Below, one piece after another: positions 18,730 through 27,601 of a stretch of 64,000 bases of DNA; positions within the stretch are counted from its first letter, which is position 1, and each line of letters begins with the position of its first letter. The notes under the pieces are model-generated. The model did not search any database, was not told the origin of the DNA, and saw only the letters and a list, made by a program, of their open reading frames with translations. This DNA is from an uncultured Candidatus Poseidoniales archaeon (GTDB lineage Archaea; Thermoplasmatota; Poseidoniia; Poseidoniales; Poseidoniaceae), in NCBI GenBank assembly GCA_905181715.1, contig CAJIYT010000003.1:43161-107160 (forward strand). Direction: 5' to 3'. Position numbers and translations under genes: made by a program.

Positions 18730-20823
18730 ATGGCGACGGGGACAGATGATTCTGAACCCGAAGTTCAAGAAGTTGAAGCACTAGAAAAAAGCAGTGATTC
18801 ACAGGTTTCTAAAGAACTTGCAGCGATTCGTCAGAGAAGAACCCAAGACACCAGTAACCGTTTCCCATCTGCTACAGAAGATTTTGTACTATTATTCGGT
18901 CTGGGCTATGGGCTATTATTCATGGGAGCATTATTGGCTATGGGTGCGGGAATATTTGGCGAGTCAACCGCCCTTGACCATGGTGCAAGTAGTACCTTTC
19001 TCGATATAGGCGACCAGTGCCTCGATACCAGTAACCAAGCATGGTTCCATATTTACCCCATAACTGACGATACTGTAATAGTTGTAAATGGCTATAATTT
19101 CGCAGAGGGTGTTCAATCATTCAATTGGACTGCAACTGGTAAAGGAGAAACCTCTGACCCCTCTCCGAATACAAATGAAAGAAGCGGCGTTAGTGATCGA
19201 ATTGATTTCTCAACTTGGTCTGATGGAGAATATGACCTTCTTCTGAGAATAGATGTATATGCTGATGAATCTGATAAGGAGAATGGTACAAAATCAGAAA
19301 CGCTATCTAAGACTATTATCGCCGAAATTTCAAGTTCTACTAATGGTCTGACATTCTTACCATTTGTTGATGGTGAGATAAGCCAAGAGGCTTCAATTAC
19401 CGACGAAGGTACTAGGTCTTGCTGGTCAGTGACCGATCTTGGCAATTGGGGTTGGGTACTGATGGGTGCTGAACTCGGCGGTGGCAGAGAGACCGCTATG
19501 CTCACTGGCGGTGCTGCTGGGATTCCCGCTTGGTGGATGGCTTATGTCTCACTTTCACTATCGGTTATCTCACTCTTCCTCGCATATCCGGTGATGTACA
19601 AAGTGTATCACCAAGATTCTGACGATATGTTGAGTCGTAGTCACATCAATGAAGTTGTGAACCAAGTACTCAAAAATACTGAAAATCGTTTACGTATTAA
19701 AGTAGACTGGGATTTATTCAAAGCGGAAGTTCGTGATTTGTCGATAGACATTATGGTACCTTATCACAATACTGAAGACACCTTAACAGACCTTAGTGAA
19801 GTTCGTTCTGAAATACTGAAGGAGACTCTAGATGAATTTGCAATCTTCCACGTCTTCAAGCCGGTCCAATTGACTGTCCGATCAATCGGTGATAATCAAG
19901 CGATTGATTTTGAAACCGGTGTTGGAGTAGGAAGTGGAATGGTTGATGGCGAACCAGATGATGGACCACAAGATTATACCTCATTCTTCAAAGACCTACA
20001 TGTTCTTTCTCAAATCGAAGACGAGGTTCGCGATTCGATTAAGGACTTCTTCAAGATAGAGAGTAATCTTCTATTGCAAATGGCAACCGTTACCAGTGAA
20101 GACCGAGTTATTTTCGTTAGAGTCGCATACAAACCGACCCAGAGATTTGCGTTTTTCAGGTTCAAACAAACTACCGAGGATGTCATTAAGCAACTCAAAA
20201 AATATATCGAAAAAGAAAATCCAGATCTCACCGGCACACATGAATTGGTAGTAAGAGGACGTAATATTATCTCCACTTTAGCTGACCGTTCAGGAGCAGG
20301 ACGGGTTGAAACCCATGCTACTGGGAATGCAAAGGATTCACGAGTTGCTGCTGTCGCTAAGCAAGATGGTTTTGGCGGAAGAGTGCTACAAACCAAACTG
20401 TTTGGTGATATCTTGTCAACCGTTGAATATACTGCTAATGAAAAGAGAGAAATGATCAATAAATACGGCTTCTGGGGCCTGATGGTCTTTGTATGGATTC
20501 CATTCATGGCATCAGGAGTATTGGTTGGAGCAATGCTGGGTCTTCTTTCTCGTATGCGTTTCATGCGTGTGCTATGGGCGACTTTCGTCGGCGGAGCCGC
20601 TGCTTCACTAACTTGGGCATATACTGCCGAGGGTATCATTACCGTGATGCACAAATACAAACTTGAGGCCGCAATACCAATCGCAATTGCCGCTTTTGTC
20701 TTGATGGCAATATTACATATGCGCTCTACTAAGAACCGCCGACTTGCTGAATTATTCGAAGATACTCTTCTTGATTCATTCCATGCGGATATTCAAGACA
20801 AGTATGGCGGAAATCAGAGTTGA
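18730..20823 (+). CDS. Large membrane protein with C-terminal small-multidrug-export-like (PF06695-like) domain
   Basis: N-terminal TM, extracytoplasmic region, second TM, cytoplasmic region, then YGFWGLMVFVWIPFMASGVLVGAMLGLLSRMRFMRVLWATFVGGAAASLTW. Confidence 0.6.
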   Translation: MATGTDDSEPEVQEVEALEKSSDSQVSKELAAIRQRRTQDTSNRFPSATEDFVLLFGLGYGLLFMGALLAMGAGIFGESTALDHGASSTFLDIGDQCLDTSNQAWFHIYPITDDTVIVVNGYNFAEGVQSFNWTATGKGETSDPSPNTNERSGVSDRIDFSTWSDGEYDLLLRIDVYADESDKENGTKSETLSKTIIAEISSSTNGLTFLPFVDGEISQEASITDEGTRSCWSVTDLGNWGWVLMGAELGGGRETAMLTGGAAGIPAWWMAYVSLSLSVISLFLAYPVMYKVYHQDSDDMLSRSHINEVVNQVLKNTENRLRIKVDWDLFKAEVRDLSIDIMVPYHNTEDTLTDLSEVRSEILKETLDEFAIFHVFKPVQLTVRSIGDNQAIDFETGVGVGSGMVDGEPDDGPQDYTSFFKDLHVLSQIEDEVRDSIKDFFKIESNLLLQMATVTSEDRVIFVRVAYKPTQRFAFFRFKQTTEDVIKQLKKYIEKENPDLTGTHELVVRGRNIISTLADRSGAGRVETHATGNAKDSRVAAVAKQDGFGGRVLQTKLFGDILSTVEYTANEKREMINKYGFWGLMVFVWIPFMASGVLVGAMLGLLSRMRFMRVLWATFVGGAAASLTWAYTAEGIITVMHKYKLEAAIPIAIAAFVLMAILHMRSTKNRRLAELFEDTLLDSFHADIQDKYGGNQS

Positions 20824-20828
20824 ATAGC

Positions 20829-21380
20829 ATGGTCGGAGATCCTGCTACTTTCGGGATTATCACCGTTTCAGATAGAGCGAGTGATGGCGAATACGAAGAT
20901 GAGGGTGGCCCTGCAATACTAGGTTTTTTCAAAGAAGCTGTACAAAGTTCTTGGACGCACCATCAACGTATCGTCAAAGATGAAAGAGATATCATTAGCG
21001 CTACAATCATCGAAATGGTCGATGAACTAGGTTGCGATGTTGTGGTCACAACTGGAGGAACTGGTCCCGCTTTACGAGATGTCACTCCCGAGGCAACAGA
21101 GGATGCATGTGAGCGCTTATTGCCTGGCTTTGGCGAGCAGATGCGAGCGATATCACTCAAGTTTGTAGCGACCGCTATTCTATCTCGACAATTGGCTGGA
21201 CTCAGAGGTAGTTCTCTTATCTTCAACCTCCCGGGTCGCCCTAAGGCAATAAGGGAAACTATTGATGAAATATGGCGTGCTGTGCCTTATTGCATCGATA
21301 TTATAGGTGGACCATATATTTCTATGAACCGTGATATCTGCGATGACTTTCGCCCTAAAGATGCCCGACGTCCTGAGTGA
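20829..21380 (+). CDS. MoaB/MogA-family molybdopterin biosynthesis protein
   Basis: FGIITVSDRASDGEYEDEGGPAI, CDVVVTTGGTGPALRDVTPEAT, LPGRPKAIRE. Confidence 0.9.
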   Translation: MVGDPATFGIITVSDRASDGEYEDEGGPAILGFFKEAVQSSWTHHQRIVKDERDIISATIIEMVDELGCDVVVTTGGTGPALRDVTPEATEDACERLLPGFGEQMRAISLKFVATAILSRQLAGLRGSSLIFNLPGRPKAIRETIDEIWRAVPYCIDIIGGPYISMNRDICDDFRPKDARRPE

Positions 21381-22807
21381 AGTTCATCATGAAGTTCTTG
21401 CAGGCCCACTTGATGACCAAGGGTTCTGTTCTTATCTCCGGCGCCACGATGGCATTACCATCTGGTTTAATTCATGGTGATCTCCGTATTGTAAACGGTG
21501 TTATCACTGAAATCTCAACGACTGCTGGCTCTTTAGTAGTAAAACCTGAAGAACGTTTTATTGCGGCAGATGGCTTTCATCTTCTCCCGGGAATAATAGA
21601 TCCTCAAGTGCACTTTAGAGAACCTGGACAACCGGAAAAGGAGGATTTGCAATCTGGTTCTGCTGCTGCCGCTAGCGGTGGTGTTACCAGTTTCCTCGAT
21701 ATGCCAAATAACAAACCATCTGCTGTAACATTAGAATCGATAATGGATAAAATTACGACAGCTGGCAATAAATGTATAACCCATCATGGTTTCTTTATCG
21801 GTGCAACACCAACTAATGTAAGTGAATTACAAAAAGCGGTTGGTAAACCAGACATGGGTATTTCAATTCCAGGAATTTGCGGAATAAAGATATTCATGGG
21901 GGCATCTACTGGTGATTTATTGGTCAATGAATTACATCATCTTGACAATATCTTTTCCTCTACTGCCGGCTTGATTGCAGTACATGCAGAAGATGAAAAG
22001 AGAATGATTGAGCGATTTGAGACATTCAAACACCGAACCGACATGGCTGCTCACGCTGAATGGCGCGATGATATCTGTGCATTGAATGCAACCAAAACAG
22101 CAGTAAATCTTGCTCTCAAGCACCAGCACAGATTGCATGTTCTTCACTTGACCAGCGCCATCGAAGCCGATTGGCTTAGTGAAAAGATCGACTCAAGTGG
22201 GCTCATAAGCACTGAAACATTGCCGCAGCATCTCACTTTTGCTGAAGAAGAGGTTATGGAAGTAGGCACACGTCTAAAGATGAACCCACCGATTCGTTCA
22301 ACTGAAGATCGGCGAGTTCTCTGGCAACGATTACTCGACGGAACCATCGCCTGTATTGCCACCGATCACGCACCACATACATTGGAAGGCAAAACCCTTG
22401 GCTGGCCAAATGCGCCTTCAGGAATGCCTGGTGTAGAGACCTCATTGCCAGTAATGCTAACTCATGCAAGAGATGGAAAATGCACTATCGAACAAGTAGT
22501 TAATTGGATGAGTACAAATGTCGCACAAACCTATCAGATGGTTGGAAAGGGTAAATTGGAAGAAGGAATGGACGGTGATGTAGTTTTAGTCGATATGTCG
22601 GCTGAAATAATAGTCAAGGACGAGAATTCATGGAGCAAAGTTGGTTGGAATCCTTTCGCTGGCCAAAATCTAGTGGGTTGGCCAGTATTGACCATTGTCG
22701 ATGGAGTTTCAGTCTTTGAAAGAAATAGTGAAACCGGGCCACGTGGTGAGATTTTAGTAGAAGCCGGGGAAGTTGGGCGCCCTCTGATTATGATGCCTTG
22801 GAACTGA
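21377..22807 (+). CDS. pyrC: Dihydroorotase
   Basis: LLPGIIDPQVHFREPGQPEKEDLQSGSAAAASGGVTSFLDMPN, ATDHAPHTLEGK, NVAQTYQMVGKGKLEEGMDGDVVLVD. Confidence 0.93.
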   Translation: MKFIMKFLQAHLMTKGSVLISGATMALPSGLIHGDLRIVNGVITEISTTAGSLVVKPEERFIAADGFHLLPGIIDPQVHFREPGQPEKEDLQSGSAAAASGGVTSFLDMPNNKPSAVTLESIMDKITTAGNKCITHHGFFIGATPTNVSELQKAVGKPDMGISIPGICGIKIFMGASTGDLLVNELHHLDNIFSSTAGLIAVHAEDEKRMIERFETFKHRTDMAAHAEWRDDICALNATKTAVNLALKHQHRLHVLHLTSAIEADWLSEKIDSSGLISTETLPQHLTFAEEEVMEVGTRLKMNPPIRSTEDRRVLWQRLLDGTIACIATDHAPHTLEGKTLGWPNAPSGMPGVETSLPVMLTHARDGKCTIEQVVNWMSTNVAQTYQMVGKGKLEEGMDGDVVLVDMSAEIIVKDENSWSKVGWNPFAGQNLVGWPVLTIVDGVSVFERNSETGPRGEILVEAGEVGRPLIMMPWN

Positions 22808-23208
22808 TGGATAGTTTTATTATTACACTACTGTCTTTATTTGCTCTCAATGTTTCAGGCCTAATGGGTAATACCATGAGTGGAATGCAAGAAAGCCTAG
22901 GCGACGGACATCAACAGATAGTTACAGGAATGATAATTTTCCTGGTAGGGGCAATTTGGGGTGGAATGGAAGCTGGCGCAGATATGAAAGCAGCAGACGT
23001 ATATTGGCCTGCTGTAGTAATGCTTTCTGGTGCTATGATCACCCTATTGGGTACAACATTTGGCACTGGAAAAGAAGATGATCGATCTAATGATCTACTG
23101 GATGCAATCAGCGAGATTACTGGCAAGTTGAATGAACTGCAAGAAAAAATCGCTGGAGAGAGTGATTCTGCAGCAGATGATTCTGGTAGTAGTGAATCTG
23201 AAGAGTAA
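22798..23208 (+). CDS. Small membrane protein, unknown
   Basis: Three hydrophobic segments, acidic C-terminal tail; start overlaps pyrC by 10 nt. Confidence 0.6.
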   Translation: MELMDSFIITLLSLFALNVSGLMGNTMSGMQESLGDGHQQIVTGMIIFLVGAIWGGMEAGADMKAADVYWPAVVMLSGAMITLLGTTFGTGKEDDRSNDLLDAISEITGKLNELQEKIAGESDSAADDSGSSESEE

Positions 23209-24699
23209 TTAATTTAATTGATATAATCTAGTGAACTTCTCCTCGATATATTTGAGGAATGGTTCAGGATTAGGTGCCTTGCCTGTTGCAGAAAATAGCA
23301 AGTCAGCAGGCCTGTAAAGGCTACCGTGACGGTGAACATTTTCTGTTAACCAATCCTTCATTTTCGACCAATCATTTGATACGACTACCTCATCTATTGA
23401 TCCTGTTGATTCCACCATCTTCTCGGTAAATTGAGCTGCGTACATATTACCCAGAGTATATGTCGGGAAATATCCAAATGCGCCATATGCCCAGTGTACA
23501 TCTTGTATACAGCCTAGATCTGGACTTGGAACCTCTATACCAAACCATTCGTAGAATAACCGATTCCAAGTTTCCTCTATTTTATCGACGCTAAGACCAT
23601 CGTTGAATATCATCTTCTCGATTTCATATCTCAACATTATGTGCAAATTATAGGTTATTTCATCTGCTTCAACACGAATGAAATCTGCCTTAACTTCATT
23701 GGTGAGCAAGTTGAGTTGTTCTTCATCTAATGCCTCAACACCTGGGAATATCTCATTAAACCAAGGTCGTGCAACCTTCCAAAAGCTTTCAGTTCTACCG
23801 ATTTGATTTTCCCAAAACCTGCTTTGGCTTTCATGAACACCTAGACTGATGGCATTTCCACGCGGGGTGAAAGCGAAATTTGAATCAAGACCTTGTTCGT
23901 ATAATCCATGCCCTGCTTCATGCATTACCGCATAGAGACAGGAAAAGGGATCTTTTTCATCAAATCTAGTGGTAAATCTGGTATCACCTGGCCATAAGCC
24001 AGAGCAAAAGGGATGAGCTGCTTTATCGATTCGTCCAGCATCAAGATCAAAACCCATCTTTTCCACAACTTTACGACAGAAAAGCAATTGATCTTTTTCG
24101 GTAAAAGTTACACCTGCCGGTAAGGATGGAATCACGACATCAGATTCACGGATTCGTTGTAATAATGGTACCAATCGTGCACGAATCCGTGCAAAGAGAG
24201 GATCATAATCTGCAACTGTCATTCCCACTTCATATTCATCCAGTAATACATCATAGGGAGTGGTTTTTACTCCAAGCATTGCAATTTTCTCTTTGGTGAG
24301 AGTTACCAATTTTTCTAAATGGGGAATAAAACTATCGAGATTTGCATCTTGTCTGGCCTGCTGCCAAACCACAAATGCTTCAGAACATGCTTTAGAAAAA
24401 TGTGAAACATGATCCTCTGACAATTTTGTTGCCAAATCATAAGTCCTACGCATTTCTCTAACGTTAGCGCCATCGTCTGGAGTTAATTCTTGATTCTCGA
24501 GAGAATCTAGTAACTCTCCCATTCGAGGCGCAACCAATCGGCGATGGTGTTCTCGTCCTAACCAAGCCATCATTTCCGCTCTAGCAGCAGCACCTTTCGC
24601 CGGCATTTGCGTTTGATGGTCCCAACTCAAATGTGATTCAAGTGCCCCAATGCGATAAATATCTTTGACCATCGTGGTGAATTCATCAATCTCCAACAT
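23209..24699 (-). CDS. Carboxypeptidase Taq (M32 family)
   Basis: Zn motif AVMHEAGHGLYEQGL; GVHESQSRFWENQIGR; NLHIMLRYEIEK. Confidence 0.95.
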   Translation of the reverse strand: MLEIDEFTTMVKDIYRIGALESHLSWDHQTQMPAKGAAARAEMMAWLGREHHRRLVAPRMGELLDSLENQELTPDDGANVREMRRTYDLATKLSEDHVSHFSKACSEAFVVWQQARQDANLDSFIPHLEKLVTLTKEKIAMLGVKTTPYDVLLDEYEVGMTVADYDPLFARIRARLVPLLQRIRESDVVIPSLPAGVTFTEKDQLLFCRKVVEKMGFDLDAGRIDKAAHPFCSGLWPGDTRFTTRFDEKDPFSCLYAVMHEAGHGLYEQGLDSNFAFTPRGNAISLGVHESQSRFWENQIGRTESFWKVARPWFNEIFPGVEALDEEQLNLLTNEVKADFIRVEADEITYNLHIMLRYEIEKMIFNDGLSVDKIEETWNRLFYEWFGIEVPSPDLGCIQDVHWAYGAFGYFPTYTLGNMYAAQFTEKMVESTGSIDEVVVSNDWSKMKDWLTENVHRHGSLYRPADLLFSATGKAPNPEPFLKYIEEKFTRLYQLN

Positions 24700-24708
24700 G
24701 AACCGACC

Positions 24709-25899
24709 ATGGCAGCACTGCGCTTTAATCCATCTCTAATTCATGCATGGTTTGAAGATACACTACCCTATCCGCTGATTGTGTCCACTCCTCCCAAGGG
24801 GAAAAAGAAAGACGAGAGCGTTAGTGAGCTCAACTCTGACCAAGATCTTGAGGATGTGCTAACCGCCGAAAATCCCAGCAAGGAAGTGGCAATGTCAGAG
24901 TCGACGGACAATACCTTGGCACTGATTGAAAGTGCACGTATCGTCATAAAGACAAGCATGGATATCAGACGCGGTGAAAATGTCTTAATTGTCTGTGACC
25001 CAACAACTAGCGAAATCGGTCAGGCATTACACAGTGCAACTACCGAAAGAACTGACCGGGTTCTGTTAATCGTGATGCCCAAAGGCAGACACCATGGAGA
25101 AGAACCCCCTGCGCCTGTAGCTAATCTCATGCGTCAACAACAGGTTGTAATCGCTCCAACAAAATATTCTCTCACCCATACTCGCTCGGTCAGGGCGGCG
25201 ATTCACGAGGGTGCAAGGGTTGCAACAATGCCCGGAATCACCAGTGAGATGTTTTGCAAAGGTGGAATGACCGCAGATTATGATCGAGTAAAGAAACGTA
25301 TTACCGATACTGCAGGGATGTTTAGAAGACGAAGAACCATTCACATAAAATCAAAAAATGGAACCGATGTTGAATTTGAAGTCAGTTGGAGAGATTGGAA
25401 ACTCGATGATAGCGGGATTTGTAATAGACCGAGAATGATTACCAATCTACCAGCAGGAAAAATATTCGTGATGCCAAAAGAAGGCACCATGAATGGTAGA
25501 ATCGTGATAGATGGTAGTTGGGATGCAACATTGCTTGAAGAACCAATTGAATTTGTGATTGAGAATGGACTGGTAATCGATGTCCTGGGTGGGTCGATAG
25601 CAGCAAATATACGTCAGGAGTTCGGTGAGGCGTCAAGCCGAATCAAGAATAAAAAAGATCGAGAATTAGTTTGGACTGTAGCTGAATTCGGCATGGGGAT
25701 GAACGAAGAAGCACGATTGATTGGCAATGTCTTAGAAGACGAAAAGAAGCTAGGAACCTGTTATTTCGCCCTTGGTGATAATTCAAATCTAGGTGGTCAT
25801 TCAGATGTTGGGATTCATGTATCGGGAGTTCTTAAACAAGCATCTGTGTGGTTAGATGATAACCAAATCTTGGACGATGGTAATTTCATCATCGAATAA
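24709..25899 (+). CDS. M29-like aminopeptidase
   Basis: RRGENVLIVCDPTT..., AEFGMGMNEEARLIGNVLEDEKKLGTCYFALGDNSNLGG...HVSGVL; resembles the M29 / leucyl aminopeptidase superfamily. Confidence 0.75.
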   Translation: MAALRFNPSLIHAWFEDTLPYPLIVSTPPKGKKKDESVSELNSDQDLEDVLTAENPSKEVAMSESTDNTLALIESARIVIKTSMDIRRGENVLIVCDPTTSEIGQALHSATTERTDRVLLIVMPKGRHHGEEPPAPVANLMRQQQVVIAPTKYSLTHTRSVRAAIHEGARVATMPGITSEMFCKGGMTADYDRVKKRITDTAGMFRRRRTIHIKSKNGTDVEFEVSWRDWKLDDSGICNRPRMITNLPAGKIFVMPKEGTMNGRIVIDGSWDATLLEEPIEFVIENGLVIDVLGGSIAANIRQEFGEASSRIKNKKDRELVWTVAEFGMGMNEEARLIGNVLEDEKKLGTCYFALGDNSNLGGHSDVGIHVSGVLKQASVWLDDNQILDDGNFIIE

Positions 25900-27540
25900 T
25901 CAAGCATTTCTCGTTGCACAAACCGGGCAATGTCTCCACCCTGGATCGACACCAATACGGCATCCTCGACAGAAAAATCCTGATTGAATTGTTGGTGTGA
26001 TAACTCCTGCTTGTTGCACTGGTTGCTGTTGCCACTGCTGTGGTTGTGGTTGTTGCCACTGCTGTGGCTGCTGCTGTTGTTGCTGTTGCTGCTGTTGCTG
26101 CTGTTGCTGCTGTTGCTGTTGCCACTGCTGTTGTTCCTGCTGTTGTTGCTGTTGTTGCTGTTGCTGCTGTTGCTGCTGTTGCTGCTGTTGCTGCTGTTGC
26201 TGCTGTTCTTGCTGCTGTTGGTGCTGTTGCTGTTGAGATTGTTGCCCTTGACGTTGTGCTGCTGAAGACATCGGGCTGCGAACTGGCTTTACTGGCTTGG
26301 GTAATTTCACCTGCTTTTGTAGAGACTTTGCTGCTTCAAATTCTGCGAATGAAATCTCACCGTCGCCATCGGTATCAATAATCGCATGAATCTCTGCTGC
26401 ATCTTCTAAAGACATTCCAGTGGCAGTTGCCAATTCTTCAACCGAAATCGTACCGCTATTATCGGTATCAACAGCCTTGAATTTGTCTTCTACCGTAGCG
26501 TCTTCTGCGAATTCAACTAATTCAGGTTCCGGCTCAGGCTCAGGTTCAGGTTCAGGTTCAGGTTCAGGTTCAGGTTCTGGTTCTGGCTCTGGCTCTGGCT
26601 CTGGTTCTGGCTCCGGCTCAGGTTCCGGCTCAGGTTCCGGTTCTGGCTCCGGCTCAGGTTCCGGTTCTGGTTCAGGTTCTGGTTCGGTGTCTTCGACCAT
26701 ATTATCCATAGAAAACGCTCCAGCAAATGCATCCTCTGTCGCTGCTCTTTCGGCTTTACCTTCAGGTACAGTCTCAATTTTTTCCTGTGAAGGCAATGGT
26801 ACGACCACTTCCTCAGGTAGAGGTATTACAACCTCTTCAACTGCAGGCGTCTTTGGAATTTGTTTAGCTTTGGTTACTGGAGCTTCAACAGCAACTTTCT
26901 CCGGTTTCCTAGTCACTGGTTTGGCATTTTCGGCTGGCTTGACAACCACTGCAGTTACATCTCCAGAAGAGAGACTGTCAATTGGCATCACATGGTCTGC
27001 AACATCAAAGGCATCTCGCATCTGGCGAGCAACAACTAGCAAAGTATCATGATTATCTTTAGGTGATGAAAATAATGCCTCGATTGCGCTTAGATACTTG
27101 ACAACCTCAGTAGCGCCGCCGGTCTGTGAAGCGATTGCAAATATTTTCACCAGACTCATTGGATCTGCCAATTTGCCGAGTAATTCTTTATCGTCATCAC
27201 TTAGTGAACTATCGGCCTTTCCTATTTCTCCGCCACTAGATTCCATTCCAAGATATATTCTCAGGGGGTCGGGAAGACTCATGACGCCAAGGTGGCTGGC
27301 AAAGAGATAGTAAATTTCTCCTCCTTCACATGAGAGACGTTCACTCGCAGCCCCAAAGTCAAAATCTCCTGGCTGCAATACAATATCGCTTAGATGCTCA
27401 AAAAAGCGACAAAATGCATCAACTCTTGACAATGACATCATTTCATGAAGAGAATCTGACGAGTCAAAAACTCCAAAATATGCAGAGGTTTCATCAACCT
27501 CTATACCAGTGGGTAAAATTGCTCCTTCGGTGTCAACCAT
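25900..27540 (-). CDS. EF-hand / Glu-Pro repeat / poly-Gln / zinc-ribbon protein
   Basis: EF loops [12 protein letters not shown] and [12 protein letters not shown]; ~29 EP units; poly-Q; C-terminal [19 protein letters not shown]-terminal ~190 aa helical and unassigned. Confidence 0.85.
   Translation of the reverse strand: MVDTEGAILPTGIEVDETSAYFGVFDSSDSLHEMMSLSRVDAFCRFFEHLSDIVLQPGDFDFGAASERLSCEGGEIYYLFASHLGVMSLPDPLRIYLGMESSGGEIGKADSSLSDDDKELLGKLADPMSLVKIFAIASQTGGATEVVKYLSAIEALFSSPKDNHDTLLVVARQMRDAFDVADHVMPIDSLSSGDVTAVVVKPAENAKPVTRKPEKVAVEAPVTKAKQIPKTPAVEEVVIPLPEEVVVPLPSQEKIETVPEGKAERAATEDAFAGAFSMDNMVEDTEPEPEPEPEPEPEPEPEPEPEPEPEPEPEPEPEPEPEPEPEPEPEPEPEPEPEPELVEFAEDATVEDKFKAVDTDNSGTISVEELATATGMSLEDAAEIHAIIDTDGDGEISFAEFEAAKSLQKQVKLPKPVKPVRSPMSSAAQRQGQQSQQQQHQQQQEQQQQQQQQQQQQQQQQQQQQQQQEQQQWQQQQQQQQQQQQQQQQQQPQQWQQPQPQQWQQQPVQQAGVITPTIQSGFFCRGCRIGVDPGWRHCPVCATRNA
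26010..26250 (-). repeat. Poly-Gln-encoding CAG/CAA trinucleotide tract
   Basis: Direct reading of CTG/TTG units on + strand; minus frame encodes QQQQQ with a few E/W/P/H interruptions. Confidence 0.97.
26520..26694 (-). repeat. Hexanucleotide (Glu-Pro)n tract
   Basis: Repeating ggttca/ggctca/ggttct/ggctcc units on + strand, about 29 EP dipeptides in the minus frame. Confidence 0.95.
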
Positions 27541-27601
27541 TGCGTTTCATCCCTCCCGATATCGGCTTGCACTTCCGCTTCCTTTTTCATGGTGACGCCG
27601 C

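Noticed and set aside
20010-20660. 216-aa minus-strand ORF
   Set aside because: Entirely antisense within the 697-aa membrane-protein gene; low-complexity Ser/Thr composition typical of antisense frames.
25984-26381. Plus-strand ORFs encoding poly-Leu, poly-Cys and Ala/Val-rich proteins
   Set aside because: Antisense or out-of-frame readings of the poly-Gln CAG/CAA repeat; the minus frame has EF-hands and a zinc ribbon.
26420-27052. 210-aa plus-strand ORF with (Gly-Ser)n
   Set aside because: Antisense of the Glu-Pro repeat gene; no independent coding signal.
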